A stretch of DNA of 64,000 bases from Bacteroidota bacterium. GTDB taxonomy: Bacteria > Bacteroidota > Bacteroidia > Bacteroidales > JAADJA01. Made by a program: the position numbers and the translations under genes. Each line of letters starts with the position of its first letter. The stretch's first letter is position 1. The stretch is from the NCBI GenBank assembly GCA_020444515.1, contig JAHLKX010000008.1, positions 124,001-188,000 of the forward strand, read 5' to 3'. Below are positions 53,949 to 63,051 of this stretch, piece after piece. The notes beneath the pieces are model-generated. The model saw only the letters and a program-made list of their open reading frames with translations, was not told the origin of the DNA and ran no database searches.

Positions 53949-54875
53949 ATGGTATTCAATATACATATTCTGGGAAGCAACTCAGCCGTCCCCACTTTAA
54001 AAAGACATCCGACCGCACAGCTGGTTAATCATAATGAGCGATTTTATTTAATTGATTGTGCTGAAGGAACCCAACTGCAATTGCGCAAATATAAATACAA
54101 ACTGCAGCGCATTGGGAATATATTTATCAGTCATCTCCATGGAGACCACTTTTTCGGATTGATTGGGCTGATATCAACAATGCACCTCCTGGGGAGAAAA
54201 AAGGAACTTCATATTTACGGACCGGCAGAGTTAGAAAAAGTCATTTTATTGCAGCTGGAAGTATCCCAAACTGAACTGATCTACCCTTTTCATTTTCATC
54301 CCATTGATCCGCAAAAATCAGAAATGATCTACGAAAATGAAAAGCTTACCATTACTACGATTCCGCTTAATCATCGCATTCCAACTTGCGGTTTTTTGTT
54401 CAGGGAAAAGCAGGGAAAACGGAGATTGATCAAAAATGTGATCAATAACCTGGATATCCCTGTGGATCAGTTTTCGAAAATAAAATCAGGGGCTGATTTC
54501 ATCGATGCGAACGGGAAAACCTACAAAAATTCGGACCTCACCATGGACCCCTACCCCATTCGATCCTATGCTTACTGCAGTGATACCAAATACCACGAGC
54601 CCATTATCGATATTGTAAAGAAAGTTAGTCTTTTGTACCATGAAGCAACTTTTATGCATGACAAAGCAGATGTGGCGGCCGATAAATTTCATTCTACAAG
54701 TTCAGAAGCTGCTACCATTGCAAAACGCTCGGAAGTAGGAAAACTGATCATTGGCCATTTTTCAACACGGTATGAAGACCCACAAGATCTCCTGCAAGAA
54801 GCCCGACAGATATTTAATAACACGGATCTGGCCCTGGATGGATCAACTTTTGCAGTCGCTCCCGAACCAAAATAA
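53949..54875 (+). CDS. rnz: Ribonuclease Z (tRNA 3' processing)
   Basis: 308 residues of the metallo-beta-lactamase fold. The metal motif is SHLHGDHFFG with His62, His64, Asp66, His67. Upstream text ILGSNSAVPTLKRHPTAQ and a further Asp in YCSDTKY and a His in GHFSTRY complete the set. The long-insertion 'exosite' between about 130 and 210 is the RNase Z pattern. Cuts the 3' trailer of tRNA precursors. The convergent lipoprotein gene begins 2 bases past its stop. Confidence 0.94.
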   Translation: MVFNIHILGSNSAVPTLKRHPTAQLVNHNERFYLIDCAEGTQLQLRKYKYKLQRIGNIFISHLHGDHFFGLIGLISTMHLLGRKKELHIYGPAELEKVILLQLEVSQTELIYPFHFHPIDPQKSEMIYENEKLTITTIPLNHRIPTCGFLFREKQGKRRLIKNVINNLDIPVDQFSKIKSGADFIDANGKTYKNSDLTMDPYPIRSYAYCSDTKYHEPIIDIVKKVSLLYHEATFMHDKADVAADKFHSTSSEAATIAKRSEVGKLIIGHFSTRYEDPQDLLQEARQIFNNTDLALDGSTFAVAPEPK

Positions 54876-54877
54876 CT

Positions 54878-55405
54878 TTATTCCTGTTCGATATCTTCAG
54901 GAATTTTTTGCTGCTCCCTAAAAGCTTTTGCCTCTTCCGCTGTTATGATACCGCGACTAACAAGAAACCGCTCATAGCGTTCGAAAAACGCCGGCCAAAA
55001 TTCCAGCGAATCCCCTTTGGGATCGGTATTTGCCAGGGTTATACCAGCATTCCCAATGCGTTCAAGGGTATCTGTTACAAATTCAGCATCAATAACCACA
55101 TGATTCTCATCAATCCAAATTAGGGCTGCAATGGGATTCAATCCTTCTTTACGCTGATCATTATTGGTCCACAAACTATCATTTTTCACCATGTACCGGA
55201 ATCGTGGAGGTTCGCTTACAAAACGGTTTATAGTTGCATAGGAATGTTCATCAAAGAAAGCTTCATTGTAATTTCCATATCGATCAAGAAAGGCCCAGTA
55301 TCCCTGAAGATTATTGTGATCTTTTGATTGCGGAGATTGGCAGGAAAATATAATTCCCACCAAAAATAATATCCATTTTGAAGCCTTCATATTCATTCCT
55401 TTCAT
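54878..55405 (-). CDS. Small lipoprotein of unknown function
   Basis: 175 residues. A Lys-flanked hydrophobic segment (WILFLVGIIFSC) ending in a cysteine marks a lipoprotein signal; the mature part is acidic at the end (AEEAKAFREQQKIPEDIEQE). It contains WAFLDRYGNYNEAFFDEHSY and FWPAFFERYERFLVSRG. No family recognised. The start at 55405 overlaps the stop of the FAD oxidoreductase gene (TAATG), indicating coupled translation; a later ATG at 55390 is also possible. Confidence 0.75.
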   Translation of the reverse strand: MKGMNMKASKWILFLVGIIFSCQSPQSKDHNNLQGYWAFLDRYGNYNEAFFDEHSYATINRFVSEPPRFRYMVKNDSLWTNNDQRKEGLNPIAALIWIDENHVVIDAEFVTDTLERIGNAGITLANTDPKGDSLEFWPAFFERYERFLVSRGIITAEEAKAFREQQKIPEDIEQE

Positions 55406-58362
55406 TATTTAAGGGCATCGTATAAAACTTCTACCGGATGTAAGGCTTTACGACCGGTTCCATCTTTGATCTGATGTCGGCAACTGGTTCCGGGAGCTGC
55501 AACAATAACAGAAGGATCTGTTTTTCTGACCTCAGGAAACAAAACCAGTTCGCCTACCTTCATGGATAGCTCATAATGTTCTTTTTCATACCCAAAAGAA
55601 CCTGCCATACCGCAGCAACCTGAGGGGATCTCTTCAACCTGAAAGTTTTCCGGTAAACTCAGAATTTGTTTGGTTGGATTGGTCGAAGCCACAGTTTTTT
55701 GCTGGCAATGTCCATGCAGTTTAATGGAAGTTTTTTCAGACGTGAAAGATGCGGAATCAATATTACCCCTGTCCATTTCCTTCGCAATAAATTCATCGAT
55801 CAAAAGTGCATTTTTTGCCAGGTTTTGAGATGCCTTTTTGAGCGAATCATCCACCAGGTCAGGGTATTCATCGCGGAAAGTGAGGATACCCGAGGGTTCA
55901 ATACCAATCAGGGGCTCATCTTCCGTAATGATGGATGATAATACCTCGACATTATGGTTGGCGATTGTTTTGGCTTTTCTTAATAATCCTTTAGAAATAT
56001 AAGTTCGTCCACTAACGTCATGATCTGAAACTTTGACTGTATATCCCAGGTGAGTTAATAGTTTTACAGCTTTAATTCCAATCTCAGTATCATTATAATC
56101 CGTAAATTCATCTATAAAAAGATGAACATTCCCTTTGGATTGCTTTACATTGAGCGCTCCGGAATTGGCCCTTAACCATGCCCGAAGGGTGGTTTTATAA
56201 AGTAAAGGTAAACTTCGTTTGGGTGCAAATTTTAAAACCTTTTTCATCATTCGGGATGAAAAGGCATTGCTCATAATTAAATTGGCCAATGCTGGCATTT
56301 TAGCAGCCAGCGCATTTAATTTTGTAATATTGGCAATGACCTTTGACCTGAGTGGAATTCCATGAACATCATAATAGTGCTGAAGAAATTCAGCCTTAAG
56401 CTTGGCCATATCAACATTACTTGGGCATTCCGACTTACAACCTTTACAAGAAAGACAAAGATCAAGAACATCATACAGATCATGGCTATCAAAAGGATTT
56501 TCCTCATCGGAGTTGGTTATGATCTCCCGAAGCATATTGGCCCTTGCCCTGGTGGTTGTTTTTTCATCGCGCATGGCCTGATAACTCGGACACATGGTTC
56601 CACCAATGATGGCTGACTTACGGCAATCTCCCGAGCCATTGCAACGCTCGGCTGCACGCAGGAAACCCTGATCAGCTGAAAAATCAAATATGGTGTCTAT
56701 TTCTGGGGTAGGTTTTCCGGGTTCATACCTAAGAAATGTGCTCATAGGAGGTGTGTTGACAATCTTCCCGGGATTAAAAATATCTTCAGGGTCCCATGCC
56801 CGTTTAAGCTGACGGATCAGTTCATAATTCCGAGCACCAATCATCAGTTTAATAAACTCACCCCGTAACCGTCCGTCACCATGCTCACCTGAAAGGGAAC
56901 CACGATATTTTTTAATCAGTTTTGCTGTTTCTTCAGCCACGGTATGAAATAAGGTTACATCTTTCGGATCTTTTAAGTTGAGGACGGGACGTAGATGCAA
57001 TTCACCGGTTGCTATATGGGCATAATAAACACAGCTCAATTGATGGGCTTCCAGCAACGCATTAAAATCTTTGATGTAATTTGGCAGATCTTCAGGTCTT
57101 ACCGCGGCATCTTCTACCACAGGCACTGGCTTGGCATCACCGGGCATATTGGATAGTAAACCCAGACCAGCTTTTCGAATACTCCAAACCTTGGGAATAT
57201 CTGCTCCAAAAATCACAGGAAAATGATAACCCAAACCTTTTTCCCTCATGGATTTTTCCATCTTTGAAGCTATGTTTAGAATCTCTTCTTTTGTACCACT
57301 GGCAAACTCAACAATTAAAATTGCTTCAGGATCACCTTCAATGAAAAACCGGTTTTTACGCTGAGTGATGTTTTCTTTACTGAGATCCATCACCGTTTTA
57401 TCCATGAGTTCGATGGCCCCCGGTTTAAACTTCAATGCTTCCAGGTTGCCTTGAAGCGCCTCTTCCAGAGTATGGCAGTGAATGCAGACCAGTCCCTTTA
57501 CAGGAGGGGGCAATGGATCAAGATGGAGTTTTGCTTCGGTAATAAAAGCAAGGGTCCCTTCTGAGCCAGCGATAAGTTTGGCAAAATTAAAGGGTTCATC
57601 TGTTTTGGAAAAAGGAGCGGTATCCATCAACAGGTCGATGGCATAGCCTGTATTGCGGCGATGAATTTCGGGATGGGGGAATTCTTTTCTGATCTGTTGT
57701 TGATTTTCAAGGGGCGATAAAATAGCATCAATATTTCTGTATAGACTCCCTTCAAAATTGTTCAGTTCCTTTTTTTGATAAAACGCTTCCTTCGACAAGG
57801 GTCCGAATTCCACTTCGACACCTTCGCATAAAATGGCATTCACTGAAATCAGGTGATCCCTTGTACTTCCATAAATCAGAGAATGAGCGCCACACGAATT
57901 GTTCCCAATCATGCCCCCGATCATACATCGATTTGAAGTTGATGTTTCCGGGCTAAAAAACATGCCCAGCGGTTCCAGCACTTTATTCATTTCATCAAGT
58001 ACAACCCCTGGCTCAACACGTATCCAATTTTCTTCTTTATTAACCTCCAGGATACGGTTCATGTATTTTGAAACATCCACTACAATACCACTTCCTACCA
58101 CCTGGCCTGCCAGTGAAGTGCCTGCTGTCCTGGGAATCAGAGAGGAGTTGTGTTTTTTCGCAAAATCAACGAGCAGGCGTATGTCCTCTTTATGCTTCGG
58201 TAAAGCCACAGCAATAGGGAGTTCGCGATAAGCTGAAGCATCGGTTGCATATAAAATACGGTGGGTCCGATCAGTGTGTAGGTCTCCCTCAAAATCCCTT
58301 GCCAGGTTTACCAGGTCGAGCTGGATGTGCTGGTAATAAACTTCTGCTGCCTGCTGATCCAT
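55405..58362 (-). CDS. FAD-binding and Fe-S-binding oxidoreductase (D-lactate dehydrogenase-like)
   Basis: 985 residues, a natural fusion. The N-terminal FAD_binding_4 domain (about 40-250: LIPRTAGTSLAGQVVGSGIVV, SNRCMIGGMIGNNSCGAHSL) precedes the FAD-oxidase C-terminal domain (to about 540, GELHLRPVLNLKD and SGEHGDGRLRGEF). Next come Fe-S cysteines CLSCKGCKSECP near 635, and a CCG domain at the end (SGCCGMAGSFGYE). This layout matches YdiJ/Dld-type enzymes that oxidise D-2-hydroxyacids at the membrane. The exact substrate is open. The lipoprotein gene downstream is coupled. Confidence 0.9.
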   Translation of the reverse strand: MDQQAAEVYYQHIQLDLVNLARDFEGDLHTDRTHRILYATDASAYRELPIAVALPKHKEDIRLLVDFAKKHNSSLIPRTAGTSLAGQVVGSGIVVDVSKYMNRILEVNKEENWIRVEPGVVLDEMNKVLEPLGMFFSPETSTSNRCMIGGMIGNNSCGAHSLIYGSTRDHLISVNAILCEGVEVEFGPLSKEAFYQKKELNNFEGSLYRNIDAILSPLENQQQIRKEFPHPEIHRRNTGYAIDLLMDTAPFSKTDEPFNFAKLIAGSEGTLAFITEAKLHLDPLPPPVKGLVCIHCHTLEEALQGNLEALKFKPGAIELMDKTVMDLSKENITQRKNRFFIEGDPEAILIVEFASGTKEEILNIASKMEKSMREKGLGYHFPVIFGADIPKVWSIRKAGLGLLSNMPGDAKPVPVVEDAAVRPEDLPNYIKDFNALLEAHQLSCVYYAHIATGELHLRPVLNLKDPKDVTLFHTVAEETAKLIKKYRGSLSGEHGDGRLRGEFIKLMIGARNYELIRQLKRAWDPEDIFNPGKIVNTPPMSTFLRYEPGKPTPEIDTIFDFSADQGFLRAAERCNGSGDCRKSAIIGGTMCPSYQAMRDEKTTTRARANMLREIITNSDEENPFDSHDLYDVLDLCLSCKGCKSECPSNVDMAKLKAEFLQHYYDVHGIPLRSKVIANITKLNALAAKMPALANLIMSNAFSSRMMKKVLKFAPKRSLPLLYKTTLRAWLRANSGALNVKQSKGNVHLFIDEFTDYNDTEIGIKAVKLLTHLGYTVKVSDHDVSGRTYISKGLLRKAKTIANHNVEVLSSIITEDEPLIGIEPSGILTFRDEYPDLVDDSLKKASQNLAKNALLIDEFIAKEMDRGNIDSASFTSEKTSIKLHGHCQQKTVASTNPTKQILSLPENFQVEEIPSGCCGMAGSFGYEKEHYELSMKVGELVLFPEVRKTDPSVIVAAPGTSCRHQIKDGTGRKALHPVEVLYDALK

Positions 58363-58376
58363 GAATTTTTGGTTTA

Positions 58377-59204
58377 TTATTTGTTTTTTGAAGATCTTTT
58401 TTCATAGTAATCAGTGCTCTCAAATATCTTGTCTGCCGATTTAGCAATGAAGCCAAGATAGAGCTTTCCGTCTTTGTCAGGATAACGCATAGCAAATTCA
58501 TAGTAGCAGGAAGGAACAGGAAAAGTCCCCTCAGCAAAATCAATATCTACAATGCCTGATTTGATGCTGGATTGCTCCAGTAATTCCTTTGGGGAACCCT
58601 TTATTTCACCGGCAGAATCATTGAGAATAAAATCATTGTCCTTCAGAAACTGATTGACCTTTTGAATGGTATTGTACTTTTCAAGGTTATTGATGCTCAC
58701 GGTAAAGTGATTGGCTCGAAATCCAAAAACATAAACCCATGCGGCATATTCCGATTCCTCACGAAGGCGATTATAAATCTCATAGGAAGGTACGCCCCAG
58801 GAAGCTCCTGAATCCACAAGATCCACCGATTGAAGCAGCGGGGAAGGTATTTTATCCAGTATGCTGTAAACTGTTGTTTGTAAAAATTCACTGAACTTAT
58901 GAACTTCTAACTGACTGATAAAAATTCGCGGAGCCTCCCTAAATTCAACATATTCAAAATGCCTCGCATAAAGTTTCTTTTGTTCGAAGTTATACTCGCC
59001 GCGGTATTCGTACCCTGCATCCAGAAAGGGTTGGGCCAGCACGTCAATATTTACGCGAGGGTCTTCAAATGTCCTGAAAGCAATATGATCATTCACCACT
59101 GTTTCTCCTTCATTTTTAAAAAGATCATATACGCGTTTCACTTCAGGATTAAGTTCAATGTAGCTATTCCAAAGTTTGTCGAAAATCTCTTTTGCTTTTT
59201 CCAT
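58377..59204 (-). CDS. DUF1338 protein (2-oxoadipate dioxygenase/decarboxylase-like)
   Basis: 275 residues. The DUF1338 metal ligand pattern is visible: His40 in NDHIAFRTF, with Arg44 nearby for the keto acid, His166 in ANHFTVSIN, and a Glu in CYYEFAMRYPD near 240. HglS-type members convert 2-oxoadipate to D-2-hydroxyglutarate in lysine breakdown. That product would be a substrate of a D-2-hydroxyacid oxidoreductase such as the gene 14 bases downstream. The link is inferred from position. Confidence 0.82.
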   Translation of the reverse strand: MEKAKEIFDKLWNSYIELNPEVKRVYDLFKNEGETVVNDHIAFRTFEDPRVNIDVLAQPFLDAGYEYRGEYNFEQKKLYARHFEYVEFREAPRIFISQLEVHKFSEFLQTTVYSILDKIPSPLLQSVDLVDSGASWGVPSYEIYNRLREESEYAAWVYVFGFRANHFTVSINNLEKYNTIQKVNQFLKDNDFILNDSAGEIKGSPKELLEQSSIKSGIVDIDFAEGTFPVPSCYYEFAMRYPDKDGKLYLGFIAKSADKIFESTDYYEKRSSKNK

Positions 59205-59207
59205 AAT

Positions 59208-60182
59208 TTAAAATAATAGATCCATTAATACTTTCTCCGAAAATATTTGTCGATGTATACCGGTTTCCCGGATTATTTTTCGGACTTCAACAAAATTATG
59301 CTTTTTACCGTTCAATACCGCTTCCAGTTTCTTAACCATTTCATGTTTTTTATTATTTTCATTCAAATCAATGGAAACAATAATTCCCTTTTCAACACCT
59401 ACAACAACTTCCAGCACCTTTCCACGCAAAACCATTTTATTGGTAAAAGTATAATGGGGCGAATATCCGAAATTCCATTCCCAGCTTTTATATTTTTCAT
59501 CGGCAAGCTTCTGAATTGAATGGATATCATGTGGTTCCAACTCGACGAATTTACTGAAAGGGAAAGTATTTTGGATATGCTGCAAAACAATTTCTATGAA
59601 TTTTTCAATTCCAGGACCATCCTCCATCAAATCACAGACATTGGCCACTTTGCTCCGAATAGACTGTACCGATTTGTCTGCATATTTTTCACCTGAAACC
59701 CTGATGGCTTCATTCAATTTATTGAGTTGTGCATTGTACAACAAAGTTCCATGATGCAATACTTTGTTTTTGTATACATGTTCTGCATTCCCAGAGATTT
59801 TGAGTCCCTTGATTCGGATATCATTTTTCCCTTCAAATACGGCAGGCAGCCCCATGGTATTTAATACCTCAATAATCGGTTTTGTAAAACGGCGAAAATC
59901 GACGAGTTTATCCCTTTCGCCCAGGGCAATAAATGTAAAATTAATATTCCCGGGATCATGAAAAACCGTTCCTCCTCCTGATATTCGGCGAATAACAGGG
60001 AGGTTTTTTGAACGTACGAATGGATAATTAATTTCAGCCAGGGTATTCTGGTGTTTTCCAACAATAATAGAAGGTTCATTGCGCCAAAGCATAAAACAAT
60101 CTTCGCTGACTGATTTCAGCAGGTACTCTTCTGCAGCAAGGTTAAAATAAGGGTCAGTTTGAGGCCTGTTTATGATCTGCAT
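59208..60182 (-). CDS. lplA: Lipoate-protein ligase A
   Basis: 324 residues. Key motif RRISGGGTVFHDPGN (65-79), catalytic Lys128 in IKGLKISGNAE, and HHGTLLYN. The C-terminal accessory domain is present (from about 235), so it is a complete two-domain ligase. Attaches lipoate to 2-oxoacid dehydrogenases. It is upstream of the DUF1338 gene, 3 bases apart, on the same strand. Confidence 0.94.
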   Translation of the reverse strand: MQIINRPQTDPYFNLAAEEYLLKSVSEDCFMLWRNEPSIIVGKHQNTLAEINYPFVRSKNLPVIRRISGGGTVFHDPGNINFTFIALGERDKLVDFRRFTKPIIEVLNTMGLPAVFEGKNDIRIKGLKISGNAEHVYKNKVLHHGTLLYNAQLNKLNEAIRVSGEKYADKSVQSIRSKVANVCDLMEDGPGIEKFIEIVLQHIQNTFPFSKFVELEPHDIHSIQKLADEKYKSWEWNFGYSPHYTFTNKMVLRGKVLEVVVGVEKGIIVSIDLNENNKKHEMVKKLEAVLNGKKHNFVEVRKIIRETGIHRQIFSEKVLMDLLF

Positions 60183-60250
60183 CGGCTTGTAAAATTCAGA
60201 GCCAAAATTACATTTTTTGAGGGTAAGGAAGTCAGAAAAATAATATAAAA

Positions 60251-60280
60251 AAGAAGACCAGGAGGGGGAATTCCTGGTCT
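60251..60280 (-). terminator. Rho-independent terminator of the coiled-coil operon
   Basis: AGACCAGGA/TCCTGGTCT (60255-60263, 60272-60280), 8-base loop, followed leftward by TTCTTTTTT. Closes the 60313-61402 operon. Confidence 0.85.
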
Positions 60281-60312
60281 AAAGTTAAAGCAAAGGGTAA
60301 GGTGTAGGGGGA

Positions 60313-61209
60313 TCATTTAGTTTCGAGAACTGCATACTTGGAAACTTTCCAGAATTCACTGGGATTGTTGATCACCATGTATGCAATTGTTTCATCGTCT
60401 TTTACCCATTCATAAGATCCAGCAGGATGCTCGGTAATGAGTTCAGCTTCCCGGGCATTCACCGGAATAGTCGTTGTTTGGGTAATATCTATTTGTTCGA
60501 ACTGATCTTGTGTAAAGTCCTCTTTCAATGTTACATTTTGTCCAAGCCACAAGAATCCGCCTTCTTTGGTAATGATTCCTTTTTCCTTCAGGTCTTTGTA
60601 ATTACCATAGGCTACATAGGCTTTATTCAATTCGTATTGTTTTTCATCAATCACACCATTCTTAACCTGAACCAAACTATCCATTTTAACGATTTCCTGA
60701 TTCATTTGGGCCAATTCAACATCCTTTTCAGCGAGTACAACTTTGAGTTCTTCTATGTTTTTATCACGCAATTCAATGGTCTCAGCAAGCATTTTCATTT
60801 TTTCATTCAAACCATTGATTTCAATTCCTGATCTTTTGAGTTTTTTCTGCAGATCAGCAATTTTTTGTTTATTTTGCTCAAGAAGGCTGTTTACCAATTG
60901 AATATCTTCAATGATACTTTCTTTTGTATCCTGTTTAAATTCAGGATCTTCCGACTGTGCACCGATGAGGTTTTCTTTTTCTTTGATATAGTTTAGATCT
61001 TTTTCAATCTGATTGAAAGTAGTCACGTATTCATTGATCAATGAATCGCGCTGATGCAATTTAACTGCCAGTGTATTGCCCCGTTCCTGTTCCTGCTGGA
61101 ATTGAGCTTCTTGCTTTGCTTTATAATCATTAAAGAATATGCTGAGGGCAACAATGATGATGACAGCAAGTGCACTGAATCCGAAAATTTTTACATTGGT
61201 TGTTTTCAT
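60313..61209 (-). CDS. Membrane-anchored coiled-coil protein
   Basis: 298 residues. One N-terminal membrane helix (IFGFSALAVIIIVALSIFF, about 8-26), then a coiled coil from about 30 to 205 with heptad Leu/Ile/Lys/Glu patterns. A compact C-terminal domain follows from about 215 (EGGFLWLGQNVTLKEDF; QIDITQTTTIPVNAREAELI; NPSEFWKVSKYAVLETK). That last domain recurs behind coiled coils in Bacteroidota proteins, some of which are annotated as adhesin-like, but no role is established. A TAGGAG sequence (61219-61224) stands 9 bases before the ATG. Second gene of the putative sigma-54 operon. Confidence 0.75.
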   Translation of the reverse strand: MKTTNVKIFGFSALAVIIIVALSIFFNDYKAKQEAQFQQEQERGNTLAVKLHQRDSLINEYVTTFNQIEKDLNYIKEKENLIGAQSEDPEFKQDTKESIIEDIQLVNSLLEQNKQKIADLQKKLKRSGIEINGLNEKMKMLAETIELRDKNIEELKVVLAEKDVELAQMNQEIVKMDSLVQVKNGVIDEKQYELNKAYVAYGNYKDLKEKGIITKEGGFLWLGQNVTLKEDFTQDQFEQIDITQTTTIPVNAREAELITEHPAGSYEWVKDDETIAYMVINNPSEFWKVSKYAVLETK

Positions 61210-61213
61210 TTTA

Positions 61214-61402
61214 TTAATCTCCTATATTTTTTGTTGAATAAACTGTTTCACTATTATTTTGATATCGCTTCTGATGGCGATCCTTAAAAAACTGAACTTT
61301 GTCCTGTGGCATTTCCTCGGGTTTCTTCTTTTTAATAAGTTCATAGAAGCCTATTAAAATTGACCCGATGAGTATTAAATATTGTTTCAGGAAGGTTTTC
61401 AT
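61214..61402 (-). CDS. Small membrane protein of unknown function
   Basis: 62 residues: one hydrophobic helix (YLILIGSILIGFYELI, about 8-23) followed by a Lys/Glu-rich tail (KKKKPEEMPQDKVQFF). The frame is open to an ATG at 61453, but the 17 extra residues are polar and the upstream ATG would lie at or before the predicted start of transcription. ATG 61402 has a strong Shine-Dalgarno, AAAGGAG, 6 bases before it, unusual for this phylum. It ends 4 bases before the coiled-coil gene. Confidence 0.65.
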   Translation of the reverse strand: MKTFLKQYLILIGSILIGFYELIKKKKPEEMPQDKVQFFKDRHQKRYQNNSETVYSTKNIGD

Positions 61403-61458
61403 GAATTCTCCTTTAGGTTCTCTGATAGCAACATGACAAAGATCGTTGTGCATTCCTA

Positions 61459-61474
61459 TTCAAATGGAGTACCA
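61459..61474 (-). promoter_or_regulatory. Candidate sigma-54 promoter
   Basis: On the minus strand TGGTAC-N5-TTTGAA: GG at -24, ten bases, then GA where GC is canonical at -12. It lies 57 bases upstream of the ATG at 61402, directly downstream of a gene for a sigma-54 activator, with an A/T-only stretch just upstream. Confidence 0.4.
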
Positions 61475-61540
61475 TTTAAAAATATATTTTTAAATAATTG
61501 ACTAAAAGTCTCTTACAATCTTTGACCAATAAGATCTACC

Positions 61541-61571
61541 GTCAATTTGATAAGCCGTTTTTCAAATTGAC
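61541..61571. promoter_or_regulatory. Inverted repeat, candidate activator-binding site (UAS)
   Basis: GTCAATTTGA (61541-61550) and TCAAATTGAC (61562-61571) form a perfect 10-bp inverted repeat with an 11-base spacer. Its centre is about 110 bases upstream of the predicted sigma-54 start, the usual distance of NtrC-type enhancer sites. No T-tract follows on either strand, so it is not a terminator. Confidence 0.5.
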
Positions 61572-61630
61572 AGCTAAATTGGAGACACTACTATTTTTAT
61601 GTGAAACTTTTAAGGGGCAGAAAGGGGACA

Positions 61631-62992
61631 TTATTTATCGTCGGAATGTTCTCCTTCTTTTAGCATCCGATAAATGGTGGACACACTGATATCCAGTTTA
61701 TCAGCCACTGTTTGATAATTATTATCATGCTTTTTGAGGAAGGCAACAATGATACGTCGGTTATATTCCCGTAAGGTTAGCTCTTCACTGATCACCTCGG
61801 GCAGGGGATCATCTGATCCAAACAATAGGTCGGGAGCATCAATTTTTGAACTGTTGGAAAGTGCAGCAGCCAATTCAACCACCGACTTCAATTCCCTGAC
61901 ATTGCCAGGAAATGCATAACTCAGTAATTTCTTTTTGGCAATCTCCGTAAATGACTTTTGCTCAAGTTCATTCTCTTCACAAAATGCGGATACAAAGTAT
62001 TTTGAAAGTAATAAAATATCTTTATCGCGATTGCGCAACGGGGGTAATTCAATGGGTAAGCCTAACAACCTGAAATAAAGATCTTGCCTGAATTTCCCGG
62101 CCTTCACTTCGCTTTTAAGATTTTTATTGGTTGCAACAATAATCCGACAATCTGTTTTTACAGGTACATTGCTTCCAATCCTTGTGACTTCTTTTTCCTG
62201 GATAGCCCGAAGCAATTTGGCCTGGAAAGCAGGATCCATTTCTCCCACTTCATCCAAAAATAAGGTTCCTCCATGGGCTTCTTCAAACTTACCGATGCGG
62301 CGATAACTGGCCCCGGTAAAAGCACCTTTTTCATGCCCGAATAATTCACTTTCAATTAATTCCGAAGGGATTGCCGCTACATTAACCGGTACAAAATTGT
62401 TTTCCTTTCGTTTTGAATTATAATGAATGGCTTTGGCTACCAATTCCTTACCTGTTCCGGTTTCGCCAGTAACAGTGACGGTGATGTTGGTTTCGATTGC
62501 TTTTTTAATTAATTCAAACACTTTTTTTATTGCCGGGCTTTCACCTATGATGGTGTTTTGAAAGCTATACTTCCGCTGCACCTCTTTCCGCAATGCCGTG
62601 ATCTCTTTCTTCATGCCGATCCCCTGCCGGATATTCTGAATGGTATTTAACAACCGTTCTTTGATATCCTTTGATTTCACAATGTAATCATAAGCCCCAT
62701 ACTTCAGCAGGTCAACAACAGTATCAATATCACCCTGCTCAGAAATAAGGATTACCTGGATATCGGGATTGACCTCTTTTACCTGTTTCAAAATATCAAG
62801 GCCAGTCATATCAGGAAGCCGGTAATCCAAAGTAATCACATCGGGATCTTCGTGCAGCTTTTCAAGCAGATCTTTCCCGTTGAAAAAATTTTGAATTTCA
62901 TAATCGGGATTGAGACTCAACGTATGGACCAATAAACGATTATACCAATCGTCATCTTCAACTACGAATATTTTAAACGATTTATCGTCCAT
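61631..62992 (-). CDS. NtrC-family sigma-54-dependent response regulator
   Basis: 453 residues in three domains. The receiver has phospho-acceptor Asp56 (TLDYRLPDMTG) at 1-120. The AAA+ domain has Walker A GETGTGKE (176-183) and the sigma-54 contact loop GAFTGA (223-228), plus GGTLFLDEVGEM. The C-terminal Fis-type helix-turn-helix ends the protein (NNYQTVADKLDISVSTIYRML). It should activate sigma-54 promoters on phosphorylation. The gene lies between a hybrid kinase with Hpt and the two-gene operon at 60313-61402. Confidence 0.95.
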   Translation of the reverse strand: MDDKSFKIFVVEDDDWYNRLLVHTLSLNPDYEIQNFFNGKDLLEKLHEDPDVITLDYRLPDMTGLDILKQVKEVNPDIQVILISEQGDIDTVVDLLKYGAYDYIVKSKDIKERLLNTIQNIRQGIGMKKEITALRKEVQRKYSFQNTIIGESPAIKKVFELIKKAIETNITVTVTGETGTGKELVAKAIHYNSKRKENNFVPVNVAAIPSELIESELFGHEKGAFTGASYRRIGKFEEAHGGTLFLDEVGEMDPAFQAKLLRAIQEKEVTRIGSNVPVKTDCRIIVATNKNLKSEVKAGKFRQDLYFRLLGLPIELPPLRNRDKDILLLSKYFVSAFCEENELEQKSFTEIAKKKLLSYAFPGNVRELKSVVELAAALSNSSKIDAPDLLFGSDDPLPEVISEELTLREYNRRIIVAFLKKHDNNYQTVADKLDISVSTIYRMLKEGEHSDDK

Positions 62993-63051
62993 TTAAGAGT
63001 TTATGCGTTTTACAGGTTGCCTTGCAAAGTTAAAAGAAAGCTTGAGACAAC

